Source of the DNA: Nitrosomonas sp.
GTDB lineage: Bacteria; Pseudomonadota; Gammaproteobacteria; Burkholderiales; Nitrosomonadaceae
Length of the DNA: 35,573 nucleotides
Reading direction: 5' to 3'
Assembly: GCA_017994575.1 (NCBI GenBank)
Contig: JAGOKN010000022.1
Span: forward strand, 1 to 35,573
Each line of letters starts with the position of its first letter. The stretch's first letter is position 1. The notes below the pieces were generated by a model. The model was not told where the DNA came from. It made no database searches and worked only from the letters and a program-made list of their open reading frames with translations. This document shows, in pieces, positions 17,520 through 26,789 of the stretch. The position numbers were made by a program, and so were the translations under genes.

Positions 17520-19307
17520 ATGCCTAAAATCACCCCTCGATCCTATGATTCCCGTGTTTTCGAAACACTCAATGGATGTGGATTATCCCCCGTATTGGCA
17601 CGCATTTATGCCGCACGGGGGATCGAAAACACGCATCAACTTGAAACAGAATTAACGCAACTCATCCCGTTCCAGCAATTCAAGAACATTTCCTTAATGG
17701 CCAATCTGCTCGCGGACGCCATAGCAGTAAAAAAACGCCTGCTGATTGTGGCTGATTATGATTCTGATGGGGCAACCGCTTGCGCCGTGGGCATTCGAAT
17801 TTTGCGCACATTTGGCGCCAAGGTTGATTATCTGGTACCTAATCGCTTTGAATTCGGCTATGGATTAACACCTGAAATCGTACAGTTGGCGCACACCACC
17901 AAGCAGCCTGATCTACTGATCACCGTTGATAATGGCATTGCCAGTGTCGATGGTGTAACAGAAGCCAATCGCTTGGGCATGCAAGTATTGATCACCGATC
18001 ACCATTTGCCTGGAGATACATTGCCCGCAGCCACCGCCATCATCAATCCCAATCAACCGGATTGCCCTTTTCCCAGCAAAAGCATTGCTGGCGTAGGAGT
18101 GATTTTCTACCTGATGCTGGCATTGCGTGCCGAGTTGCGCCAGCGCGACACTTTCACTCATGTTACCCAGGAACCCAATCTTGCCAGCTTTCTCGATCTG
18201 GTAGCGCTGGGAACGGTAGCAGATGTGGTCAAACTGGACAGCAACAACCGCATTCTGGTGCAGCAAGGTTTGCAACGCATTCGCAAAGGCCGAGGATGTG
18301 CCGGCATCAACGCACTATTGCAAGTAGCTCGCAGGGATTATCAGCAAACATCCACTTATGACTTGGGTTTCATGTTGGGACCGCGGTTGAATGCTGCAGG
18401 TCGCCTGGACGATATGTCCCTAGGCATAGAATGCCTGATTACCGATGATGAAGCTTACGCAACGCAAATCGCCAAGCAATTGGATGATCTTAATCGGCAG
18501 CGCCGTGAAATCGAAGCCGATATGCAGGAAAGCGCATTACTCAAGCTGGAAGATCTGCTGAAAACCCGACACGCGGAAATCCAGATGAACTATAGCATTT
18601 GCCTGTTTGACCACGACTGGCATCAGGGCGTGATCGGTATTCTGGCCTCGCGCATCAAAGACAAGCATCACCGCCCGGTGATCATTTTTGCGCCCGGTAA
18701 TGACCATGAATTAAAAGGCTCGGGGCGGTCCATTCATGGCTTTCACTTACGCGATGCTCTGGATCTGGTTGCCAAACGACACCCCGGACTCATCCTCAAA
18801 TTTGGAGGTCACTCAGCTGCAGCCGGATTAACTATCCACGCGGATTATTTCGAGAAATTTTGTGAAGCTTTTGAACAAGTGGCGCAAACCCTGCTGACAC
18901 CGGCCGATTTAACGCGTGTGATTGAAACCGACGGTGATCTACAAACCTCTGAAATTAATATGGAATTGGCGGAATACTTGAATCAACAAGTATGGGGGCA
19001 AGGCTTTCCCCAGCCGGCATTCAATGCTCGATTTCATGTAGAAAGCCAGCGTATCGTGGGCGAAAAACACTTAAAACTCAAATTAAGAAAACTGGATTCC
19101 TCAAACCAAAACCTACTTCCATCAACTTTCCAGAAATCGAACGAATCCTACGATGGTATTTTATTTTTCCATAATGATCCGTTACCCGATCTGATTGACG
19201 CTGTCTATCGATTACAAATAAATGAATATAATGGTAAATCCACTTTACAATTCCTGCTTGAGCACTGGTCTCATCCAGACGACCCAGTAATTGATCATGC
19301 AAGCTGA
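17520..19307 (+). CDS. recJ: Single-stranded-DNA-specific 5'-3' exonuclease RecJ
   Basis: A 595-residue DHH-family exonuclease of the RecF repair pathway and mismatch repair. Manganese-binding motifs are visible: ADYDSDGATA near residue 78, TVDNGIAS, DHHLPGDTLP near residue 159, and LGTVADVVKL. The DHHA1 domain shows GSGRSIHGFHLRDAL and KFGGHSAAAGLTI near residue 428, and a C-terminal OB-fold follows. Length is normal. It starts 44 bases after corC and overlaps the next gene by 11 bases. Confidence 0.97.
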   Translation: MPKITPRSYDSRVFETLNGCGLSPVLARIYAARGIENTHQLETELTQLIPFQQFKNISLMANLLADAIAVKKRLLIVADYDSDGATACAVGIRILRTFGAKVDYLVPNRFEFGYGLTPEIVQLAHTTKQPDLLITVDNGIASVDGVTEANRLGMQVLITDHHLPGDTLPAATAIINPNQPDCPFPSKSIAGVGVIFYLMLALRAELRQRDTFTHVTQEPNLASFLDLVALGTVADVVKLDSNNRILVQQGLQRIRKGRGCAGINALLQVARRDYQQTSTYDLGFMLGPRLNAAGRLDDMSLGIECLITDDEAYATQIAKQLDDLNRQRREIEADMQESALLKLEDLLKTRHAEIQMNYSICLFDHDWHQGVIGILASRIKDKHHRPVIIFAPGNDHELKGSGRSIHGFHLRDALDLVAKRHPGLILKFGGHSAAAGLTIHADYFEKFCEAFEQVAQTLLTPADLTRVIETDGDLQTSEINMELAEYLNQQVWGQGFPQPAFNARFHVESQRIVGEKHLKLKLRKLDSSNQNLLPSTFQKSNESYDGILFFHNDPLPDLIDAVYRLQINEYNGKSTLQFLLEHWSHPDDPVIDHAS

Positions 19308-20559
19308 ATTCACGCTCAATGGAGAAATGGCTGCTTTGCCACATTTCCTAACCAGTCTTGCGATAGGCTTGCTCATCGGTTTGGAACGGGAGCGCAGCCC
19401 CGGTTCACGGGCAGGCTTGAGAACTTTTGCACTGGTAGCGCTATTTGGCACGTTGGCCGCGATGCTATCCGAGGAAGCCAACATACCATGGCTACTGTTG
19501 GGAGGACTGCTCACCGTCGGTTTAATGACGATCGCCGCTTATTTTCGGGTAAAAGACGACAGCGCTGATCCCGGCACCACCACTGTCGCGGCTATTCTGG
19601 TGTGCTATGGATTAGGCGCTGCCGTCTGGTATGAAAACGATACGCTGGCCATCATGCTGGCCATTATCACCACGGTATTGCTGTACTTCAAGACAGAACT
19701 GCACGGTATTACTGAAAAACTGAGCCGACGGGATCTGATTTCCATCCTGCAGTTTGCTGTGCTGACTTTTATTATTCTGCCCATTCTCCCGGACAAGAAT
19801 TACGGGCCTTACGAAGCCATCAATCCTTACCAAATTTGGCTAATGGTGGTATTGATCTCTGGTGTTAGCTTGGCGGGTTATGTGGCTCTACAGTTCATTG
19901 GTCCACGCCATAGCGCAGTACTGGGTTTATTTGGCGGATTGGTTTCCAGCACCGCTACGACACTCGTGTATGCACGCCGCAGCGCTGAAAATCAGAACTT
20001 TATACCACTCGCCGTCGTCGTCATTCTACTTGCCAATCTGACGGTACTAATTCGACTAACGATCGTCAGTGCAGTGGTTTCTCCATCGATACTGCCACAT
20101 TTATTACCCATTCTTGGCAGCGGCTTTTTGCTCGGATTAGGCATCACAGCCTATTGGTGGTATCAGTTACAGCAACAAAACGAATTACCTGTGCCTGAGA
20201 CCAAGAATCCAACCGAAATCGGTACCGCCGCAGCTTTTGGATTAATCTATGGCATCGTTTTGTTTTCGTCCGCATGGTTATCGGATATTGCTGGCAGCAG
20301 CGGATTATATGCCGTGGCGCTGATCTCCGGCTTAACGGATGTTGATGCCATTACGCTCTCGAGTTTGCGACTATATGAACTGGGTAAACTGGGAACAATT
20401 GAAACAGTGACCGCCATTTCCATCGGAATACTTTCCAATATTGGCTTCAAATTGGGACTGATTTTCTTTTTTGGCAGATCTTTACTCGCCAAACAATGCA
20501 TCACCGGGATGCTCGCAACCGCCATTGGTATTGGTTTGGCGCTGCTGTTCTTTATCTGA
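19297..20559 (+). CDS. MgtC/SapB-DUF4010 family membrane protein
   Basis: A polytopic membrane protein of 420 residues. The N-terminal quarter is an MgtC/SapB-type domain (LTSLAIGLLIGLERERSPGS, AGLRTFALVALFGTLAAML). The rest is DUF4010 (FIGPRHSAVLGLFGGLVSST and SGLTDVDAITLSSLRL). About a dozen hydrophobic segments are present. MgtC-only proteins are virulence and magnesium-stress factors; the function of the longer DUF4010 proteins is not established. ATG 19297 lies inside the end of recJ and indicates coupling; a TTG at 19291 is a less likely start. Confidence 0.88.
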   Translation: MQAEFTLNGEMAALPHFLTSLAIGLLIGLERERSPGSRAGLRTFALVALFGTLAAMLSEEANIPWLLLGGLLTVGLMTIAAYFRVKDDSADPGTTTVAAILVCYGLGAAVWYENDTLAIMLAIITTVLLYFKTELHGITEKLSRRDLISILQFAVLTFIILPILPDKNYGPYEAINPYQIWLMVVLISGVSLAGYVALQFIGPRHSAVLGLFGGLVSSTATTLVYARRSAENQNFIPLAVVVILLANLTVLIRLTIVSAVVSPSILPHLLPILGSGFLLGLGITAYWWYQLQQQNELPVPETKNPTEIGTAAAFGLIYGIVLFSSAWLSDIAGSSGLYAVALISGLTDVDAITLSSLRLYELGKLGTIETVTAISIGILSNIGFKLGLIFFFGRSLLAKQCITGMLATAIGIGLALLFFI

Positions 20560-20728
20560 CCTAAGCATTGTGCAAGGCAGGCACAAGACGGGAATATCAG
20601 TTAAAGGATCGCACACATCCCCCCATCAACCGTGCTGTGAGCGTATTAGCTCATCAAGGAAAAGTGATTCTCCAAATTACTTAGTTAGCCTAATATCGCG
20701 TCCTGCAAAACTTGATCGATTCTTGCAT

Positions 20729-20748
20729 AGCAAACACAAGTGTTTGCT
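20729..20748. repeat. Perfect 9-bp hairpin just after the histidine-phosphatase stop
   Basis: AGCAAACAC-AA-GTGTTTGCT, two bases beyond the stop codon at 20751 on the minus strand. There is no T-run on either side, so it is either a Rho-independent terminator lacking a tract, an mRNA-stabilising 3' hairpin, or a protein-binding palindrome. Confidence 0.5.
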
Positions 20749-20750
20749 TG

Positions 20751-21350
20751 TTAGGCAGATAGTTTGCCATTCAGCAATTCCAGCACGCCGCCGGTTTCGC
20801 TATTACGAATGCGGGTAATTCCACCATTATTGATTTTGATTCGATACAAGCCGATCAGCGGTGCATGGATTGTTTGCGCGATTAAGGCACGCATCACGCC
20901 AGCATGCGCTACGATTAAGAAATGACTGTTTCTATGGCGTTCAGTCGCTTCTTGGTAAGCTGAGCTGACCCGATGGATAAAACCTTCGAGTGGCTCCGCG
21001 CCTTGGGGCCGACAATTCACCGGGTCTTGCAAAAAAGCCTGATATTCGGCTGCCCGGGCAATTTTAACTTCATCGTGACTGAGCCCTTCCCAGACACCGA
21101 ATCCCACTTCTTTAAAGCGGGATTCAACCGTCACAGGAATTGCGTGTCGTTCGCCCAAAGCATGGGCAAACGCCTGGCAACGCCGCATCGGAGAAGTAAT
21201 GATTTGCTGCCATGCAGAAAATTCGCCAACGGCATTCCACATTTGCGACCAACCTTTTTCGGTCAGCGGATCATCTAGCCCATGACCACGATAACGACGC
21301 CCGCCAGCCGGTTCACCGTGACGAATCAAATCAATAAGGGTTCCTGTCAT
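20751..21350 (-). CDS. Histidine phosphatase family protein (phosphoglycerate-mutase-like)
   Basis: A 199-residue single-domain enzyme with the catalytic LIRHGEP near the N-terminus, LTEKGWSQM, the TSPMRRCQAFA arginine motif, and the second histidine in VAHAGVMRAL. The family includes alpha-ribazole phosphatase (CobC), phosphoglycerate mutases and various sugar phosphatases. RHGEP and the small size are compatible with CobC or GpmB-like enzymes, but no cobalamin genes are nearby, so the substrate is left open. It converges with the MgtC/DUF4010 gene. Confidence 0.88.
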   Translation of the reverse strand: MTGTLIDLIRHGEPAGGRRYRGHGLDDPLTEKGWSQMWNAVGEFSAWQQIITSPMRRCQAFAHALGERHAIPVTVESRFKEVGFGVWEGLSHDEVKIARAAEYQAFLQDPVNCRPQGAEPLEGFIHRVSSAYQEATERHRNSHFLIVAHAGVMRALIAQTIHAPLIGLYRIKINNGGITRIRNSETGGVLELLNGKLSA

Positions 21351-21477
21351 CAGAAATCTCAGTCAAGTATTATTCGAGACTGTAGTTTAACTGATCGCAG
21401 CTAAAAATCAGATAGCCCTATAAAACTGGCTGACTATTGATTCGTCATTGAATGAATTGCGTGCAGCCAACTAGTCG

Positions 21478-22041
21478 TTAGAGAAAATCCATTTTTTCAT
21501 TCAAGACATTCAGAATATTTCTAAGGAAACGCTGATTAATTCGGCGAACGAGATGAAGCACGAGGCGCACGGAACGCAGCAACCGAGACATATCAACATG
21601 ATAGGCGAGGGAGCGAGTACCGCGCAACGAAGTGATTCGCTCGTACAGTCAATTAATCAGCATTTCCCTAATCGTCGCAATGCCAATCGGCTTCATAGCA
21701 TCATCCACGATTGGAGTGCATAAAATGGCCTATGCACTGATTACTGCGATGGCTTCGGCAATGGTTGCATTTGCTGTCAGCACGGTCGGTTGGCGGATCA
21801 TGATCTGGTACACACGCTTATTTAATGTTGTCACATCTTTCAGCGTTTCTGTCATGGTTCCAATATTGGGGCTTAATGCTTTATACAGATCCCGATCTGA
21901 AATCACCCCAAAAACCTTCTGCGATTCGATCACTAATAAATGATGAATTTTCAATTTTTCCAGTATTTCCTAGACCACCGATAATCGATCGTCCATTTCA
22001 ACGGTCACAAGCCTGGTGCTCATAAATTCACTGACAAACAT
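21478..22041 (-). pseudogene. CBS-domain protein pseudogene (two amber stops plus element insertion)
   Basis: Starting at ATG 22041 with GGGAG 8 bases upstream, the frame reads MFVSEFMSTRLVTVEMDDRL, then SVV, TAG, EILEKLKIHHLLVI. A full CBS motif (VFGVISDRDLYKALSP) and a second CBS half (IMIRQPTVLTANATIAEAIA) follow, then VISA, TAG, AILCTPIVDDAMKPIGIATI. A 143-bp element then interrupts the gene. Removing the element and one CTAA copy continues the frame into RNILNVLNEKMDFL and TAA at 21480-21478. The restored gene is 417 bp, an exact multiple of three, encoding a stand-alone two-CBS protein of 138 residues. Such proteins usually sense adenine nucleotides. Two in-frame TAG codons make it inactive even without the insertion. 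Confidence 0.92.
21525..21667 (+). mobile_element. 143-bp MITE-like element, copy 1
   Basis: A non-coding element with terminal inverted repeats GGAAACGCTGATTAATT on the left and AATTAATCAGCATTTCC on the right (one mismatch), flanked by the direct repeat CTAA (21521-21524 and 21668-21671). The interior is more GC-rich than its surroundings and carries a subterminal GAGCGA/TCGCTC inverted repeat. A second copy lies at 27890-28032. Target sites of the form YTAR and ends starting GGAA are features of the IS5 group of the IS5 family, so I infer mobilisation by such a transposase supplied from elsewhere. Confidence 0.9.
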
Positions 22042-22161
22042 GATGGATTCTCCCTCATGCTATCCAATGCGGATAAATTGAGTATAAAGTTTGTGAAGAA
22101 TTCTGAAATTACAAAGAGGCCAGGAAATAGGCTTTATTTGGCACCAAGGCATTCATGCTCT

Positions 22162-22992
22162 TTAATACGTGGAGCCGGTCACGCTCAATTTGATGTCTGA
22201 ACCCCCGGTCTTTTTGACAATAGTCAGCGCGATATCGACATAGGCGGCAAATTCGAGCGCATCCTCTTCTTCAATGGGAGTGACCAGTACAAAATCCGCG
22301 TGCTTGCGGGCTTCCTCTTTTTTGCCTTCATCGAACAGCACTTCAGCGTAAAAAGCACGCGTAATGATATCTTTGGGAAAGAGCGCATGCGCGCGCTTCA
22401 AATGCTTCAACGCTTTTGCGTTACTACCAAAGCTGATCGGAAATCCTGGCAGTTTATGATACATGCGGCCCAAGGCCCTGTGTCCTCCGGCATTTTCATA
22501 TTCTTCATCCAAGGCGACCACTTTCAATAGCATTTCTTCCATCGGACGCAGCATTTTGAATGCATTCACTATGCCGCTATCTTCCGCCATTTTCCCCATC
22601 GCAGCAGCTTTCCAGAACAAACCACTCACCTCATTAGGATTCAAAGCCAGGGATCGATCGGCAATAGCGACACATTGCTCAAACAGTTGAATGCGGGTGG
22701 TTTTATCCACCTCCAGTTGCGCGTTCATAAACTCCAAGCGGGAAAGCTGAGCAACAGCAGCTGCTTCTTTGGAATTCCGAGTAGCTTCTCGGAACCAGCG
22801 TATGGTTTCCATCAACAGAGGTTTATCGACAGCATATCTCCACACAGCCCACTCAATCCTTTGCTGATTCTCCGGTGTCAGTATTGTGGATGCAGCGCCT
22901 TGCGCTAAAACCGGGGTGGAGAAACACGCCACCCCAATGATCATGCAGATAAACACGAATTTTCTTTCCCATTGCCGCAGGTTCAATTTCAT
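22162..22992 (-). CDS. Exported TPR/TatT-like protein of unknown function
   Basis: About 276 residues. The N-terminus MKLNLRQWERKFVFICMIIG is a signal peptide with likely cleavage after PVLAQ. The rest is helical and TPR-like, with repeating units such as FEQCVAIADRSLALNPNEVS, HLKRAHALFPKDIITRAFYA and EVLFDEGKKEEARKHADFVL. The overall pattern resembles TatT (T-component) proteins associated with TRAP transporters, but no TRAP genes are in the window, so I offer this only as a fold-level guess. Start choice is uncertain: ATG 22992 gives the cleanest signal peptide, while ATG 23004 and TTG 23010 are also in frame and none has a strong ribosome site. Confidence 0.7.
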   Translation of the reverse strand: MKLNLRQWERKFVFICMIIGVACFSTPVLAQGAASTILTPENQQRIEWAVWRYAVDKPLLMETIRWFREATRNSKEAAAVAQLSRLEFMNAQLEVDKTTRIQLFEQCVAIADRSLALNPNEVSGLFWKAAAMGKMAEDSGIVNAFKMLRPMEEMLLKVVALDEEYENAGGHRALGRMYHKLPGFPISFGSNAKALKHLKRAHALFPKDIITRAFYAEVLFDEGKKEEARKHADFVLVTPIEEEDALEFAAYVDIALTIVKKTGGSDIKLSVTGSTY

Positions 22993-23269
22993 GAAAGTGC
23001 TCATAATCAATCCATCCGATAAGCTATTTTCTTGATCAAGAATTCATCATTTTACGATAAACATCCATTTTCTTGATGACTTATCTCAAGCATAGGCTTT
23101 TTCATCTCTCTTAAAGCCACAAATAAAGCTGAAATCCATACTTTTATATTCAGTTTATCGTTCAACTCAAAGATGTCACAAAACTGGCTTATAATGTTTC
23201 GCTTTTGATGCAAAATTAGTCTTCTTGTCTACGCTAATTTGTTTGGGATCCCACGACTAATCCTCTAAA

Positions 23270-26200
23270 ATGCAACACAAGCACAATTTACCTGCACCCG
23301 GCACTGTATCCCGTTACGCTGATTTTGATGGCTCCAGCGATGCCTTGTTTCTTGCGCAACTGGGCCAGCAAGCAAAGCCGATCACCATCATTACCGCCAA
23401 TGCACTGGATGCACAAAGATTATTGGAAGAGATTCCTTATTTTGCACCAGAGCTAAAAGCGCATCTGCTTCCCGATTGGGAGACCCTGCCTTACGACACT
23501 TTCTCACCGCACCATGATCTGGTTTCGGAGCGGCTTGCCACACTGTATCAAGTGATGAACGGCGCTTGTGATGTGCTCATCGCTCCCTTGACCACAGCGC
23601 TTTACCGCATGCTGCCACGCGAATATCTCGCTGCCCATACTTTCTTCCTGAAACAAAAGGAAGTGCTGGACCTGGCTGGATTACGCAGTCAATTAACCCT
23701 GGCCGGCTATTCGCATGTCACGCAGGTCTTCTCGCCGGGCGAATACAGCGTACGTGGAGGATTGATTGACTTGTTTCCTATGGGCAGTCCACTGCCTTAT
23801 CGCATCGATCTACTCGATAATGAAGTCGATACCATCCGTACATTCGATGTCGACACCCAGCGCAGCATTTATCCAGTCAATGAAATCCGCTTGCTGCCCG
23901 CGCGTGAATTTCCATTGGATGAAGCCGGCCGCACCTGCTTCCGGGGCAATTTTCGCGAAAAATTCGAGGGCGATCCCACCAAGAAACAGATCTATAAAGA
24001 TATCAGCAAAGGCATGACCCCCGCCGGCATTGAATATTATCTGCCGCTTTTTTTTGAACAGACCGCCACCTTATTCGATTATTTGCCGGAAAACACTTTA
24101 CTCTGCCTGCATCGGGATGTGCGACCCATCATCGACGAATTCTGGCGCGATACCCAATCCCGCTATCAATTGTTACGCGCTGATATTGATCGGCCATTGT
24201 TACCGCCTCATGACTTGTTTCTATCCAGCGACATTTTCTTTGGCAAACTCAAACCCTACGCTCGCATTGAAATCTTATCCAACGGATCGGATGTCAAACT
24301 GGCCGCTCCTAAATCATCCAGTTCCCTGCCATCGGTTCAGGTTAATCGACACGCAGAGAATCCACTGGAAAAACTGGCTGCTTTGGTGAGTCGATTCAGC
24401 CAATCCGGCGGACGTGTTCTGCTGCTGGCTGAAAGTATGGGAAGACGCGAATTAATCGCCGAATACCTGCATCAGTACGATCTGCATCCGGGCAACTGTC
24501 AGGATTACGCACAATTTCTAAATAGCCCCCAGTCCTTTACGCTCAGTGTCTCGCCATTGCACACCGGCTTTATTCTGGAATCGGCACAAATCGCTTTTAT
24601 CACGGAAAGTGAACTGTATTCGACTCATGTGTATGGTCGGCGCGAACGCGAAGCGCGCAAAACCACGTCCACCGATAATATTCTGCGTGACTTATCGGAA
24701 ATCAAACCCGGCGATCCGGTAGTGCATGAGCAGCATGGCATTGGCCGTTATCTGGGTTTGGTCAGCATGGATGTGGGCGAAGGTGCACCAGGCGAATTGA
24801 GTGAATTTTTGTCACTGGAATATGAAGGTGGCGACAAACTGTACGTGCCGGTTTCACAACTGTATCTGATCGGACGCTATAGCGGTGCTGCTCCCGAATC
24901 GGCACCGCTACACAAATTGGGCAGCGGCCAGTGGGACAAAGCCAAACGCAAGGCCATGCAGCAAGTGCGCGACACGGCAGCGGAATTGCTGAATCTGTAC
25001 GCTCAGCGCGCCGCCCGCGAAGGTCACGCCTTTGGACTTAGACCGCACGACTACGATGCTTTTGCCGAGGGATTCGGTTTTGAGGAAACCGCCGATCAAG
25101 CGGCGGCGATCAAAGCCGTGATTGCGGATCTCACCTCCGGCAAACCTATGGATCGTCTGATTTGTGGTGATGTCGGGTTCGGCAAGACCGAAGTGGCGTT
25201 ACGCGCCGCCTTTATTGCAGTAGCCGATGGCAAGCAAGTGGCCGTGCTGGTTCCCACTACGTTGCTGGCCGAACAACATTTCCAAAATTTCTCGGATCGC
25301 TTTGGTTTGATTGCCGATCAGTGGCCGGTGAAAATTGCTGAGTTGTCGCGTTTCCGCTCTGCCAAGGAACAAACACAAGCGCTCGCTGGCTTAGCCAAAG
25401 GGGAAATCGATATCATCATCGGCACGCACAAGTTGATCCAAAAAGATGTTCATTTTAAGAATCTGGGCCTGGTCATTATTGACGAAGAACACCGGTTTGG
25501 TGTGCGGCAAAAGGAGCAGCTCAAAAAGATACGCTCAGAAGTGGATGTGCTGACGCTCACCGCCACGCCGATTCCACGCACATTGGCGATGTCGCTGGAA
25601 GGGCTGCGCGATTTTTCCATCATTGCTACCGCACCGCAGCGCCGCCTTGCCATTCGCACCTTTGTCAGCAGTTTTTCCATGGGCATCATTCGCGAAGCCT
25701 GCCTGCGTGAACTGAAACGCGGCGGGCAAATTTATTTCCTGCATAATGAAGTCAGCACCATTCAGCTGATGTATGAAAAACTTTCCGGCTTGTTGCCCGA
25801 AGCACGCATCAATGTTGCCCACGGGCAAATGCGTGAGCGCGATTTGGAACATGTCATGCGGGATTTTTATCAGCAGCGTTTCAATATCCTGCTCTGTACC
25901 ACCATCATTGAAACCGGCATTGACATCCCCAGCGCCAACACCATCATCATCAATAACGCGCATAAATTCGGCTTGGCGCAGTTGCACCAGCTACGCGGCA
26001 GGGTGGGGCGTTCGCACCACCAGGCTTATGCCTATCTGCTCACACCGGATGAAGAAGCGCTCGGCTCGCAAGCCAAGAAACGCCTGGAAGCCATCCAGGC
26101 CATGGAGGAACTCGGCTCCGGCTTTTTTCTCGCCATGCACGATCTGGAAATTCGCGGCGCAGGTGCAGTTCTGAGCGAATCACAAAGCGGTGAAATGCAG

Positions 26201-26734
26201 GAAATCGGCTTCAGCCTGTACAGCTCCATGTTGGATACTGCCATCAAATCGTTAAAAGAAGGCCGTGAACCGGACATGCAGCACCCGCTGGGCGTTGCCA
26301 CTGAAATCAATTTGCATGTACCCACATTGCTGCCAGATGACTATTGCCATGACATTCATGAACGCTTGGTACTGTATAAGCGCATGGCCAATTGCAGTGA
26401 TGACGAACAACTCGATGACATGCAGCGTGAGTTGGTCGACCGCTTTGGCTTGCTGCCCGACCCGACTCGCGCCTTGCTTGATTGCCATCGTTTGCGCATC
26501 GCCGCCAAACCGCTTGGCATCATGCGCATCGATGCCAGCGCCGACAGCATCCAAGTGCAATTCATCCCCAACCCGCCGATCGACCCGCTCAAAATCATCC
26601 AACTGATCCAAAGCAGCCGCGAATACTCACTCTCCGGGCAGGATCGATTGAAAATTCAAGTGCCGATTGCCGATATCAACAAGCGGGTAATGCGAATTAA
26701 GGAATTGATTCAGAGGCTGAACATTAATAATTGA
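23270..26734 (+). CDS. mfd: Transcription-repair coupling factor Mfd
   Basis: A 1154-residue motor that removes RNA polymerase stalled at DNA lesions and recruits UvrA. Domains in order are as follows. The UvrB-homology module occupies about residues 1-350 (LLPDWETLPYDTFSPHHDLV, GEYSVRGGLIDLFP). The CarD-like RNA polymerase interaction domain is near residue 480 (KPGDPVVHEQHGIGRYLG). The RecG-like SF2 translocase shows Walker A GDVGFGKTEVAL near 632, DEEHRFG near 737, TATPIPRTLAMSL, and the TRG motif region ETGIDIPSANTIII with QLRGRVGRS. The C-terminal TRCF regulatory domain follows. Length is normal. It is transcribed away from the TPR gene with about 260 bases between them. Confidence 0.98.
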   Translation: MQHKHNLPAPGTVSRYADFDGSSDALFLAQLGQQAKPITIITANALDAQRLLEEIPYFAPELKAHLLPDWETLPYDTFSPHHDLVSERLATLYQVMNGACDVLIAPLTTALYRMLPREYLAAHTFFLKQKEVLDLAGLRSQLTLAGYSHVTQVFSPGEYSVRGGLIDLFPMGSPLPYRIDLLDNEVDTIRTFDVDTQRSIYPVNEIRLLPAREFPLDEAGRTCFRGNFREKFEGDPTKKQIYKDISKGMTPAGIEYYLPLFFEQTATLFDYLPENTLLCLHRDVRPIIDEFWRDTQSRYQLLRADIDRPLLPPHDLFLSSDIFFGKLKPYARIEILSNGSDVKLAAPKSSSSLPSVQVNRHAENPLEKLAALVSRFSQSGGRVLLLAESMGRRELIAEYLHQYDLHPGNCQDYAQFLNSPQSFTLSVSPLHTGFILESAQIAFITESELYSTHVYGRREREARKTTSTDNILRDLSEIKPGDPVVHEQHGIGRYLGLVSMDVGEGAPGELSEFLSLEYEGGDKLYVPVSQLYLIGRYSGAAPESAPLHKLGSGQWDKAKRKAMQQVRDTAAELLNLYAQRAAREGHAFGLRPHDYDAFAEGFGFEETADQAAAIKAVIADLTSGKPMDRLICGDVGFGKTEVALRAAFIAVADGKQVAVLVPTTLLAEQHFQNFSDRFGLIADQWPVKIAELSRFRSAKEQTQALAGLAKGEIDIIIGTHKLIQKDVHFKNLGLVIIDEEHRFGVRQKEQLKKIRSEVDVLTLTATPIPRTLAMSLEGLRDFSIIATAPQRRLAIRTFVSSFSMGIIREACLRELKRGGQIYFLHNEVSTIQLMYEKLSGLLPEARINVAHGQMRERDLEHVMRDFYQQRFNILLCTTIIETGIDIPSANTIIINNAHKFGLAQLHQLRGRVGRSHHQAYAYLLTPDEEALGSQAKKRLEAIQAMEELGSGFFLAMHDLEIRGAGAVLSESQSGEMQEIGFSLYSSMLDTAIKSLKEGREPDMQHPLGVATEINLHVPTLLPDDYCHDIHERLVLYKRMANCSDDEQLDDMQRELVDRFGLLPDPTRALLDCHRLRIAAKPLGIMRIDASADSIQVQFIPNPPIDPLKIIQLIQSSREYSLSGQDRLKIQVPIADINKRVMRIKELIQRLNINN

Positions 26735-26735
26735 A

Positions 26736-26753
26736 GCATCCAAAAAAGGATGC
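26736..26753 (+). terminator. Hairpin after mfd
   Basis: GCATCC-AAAAAA-GGATGC, a perfect 6-bp stem starting just after the mfd stop. It lacks a T-run, so termination is uncertain. Confidence 0.3.
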
Positions 26754-26789
26754 CATGAAATCCGTTTTGCCGCTTGACACACAATCACT

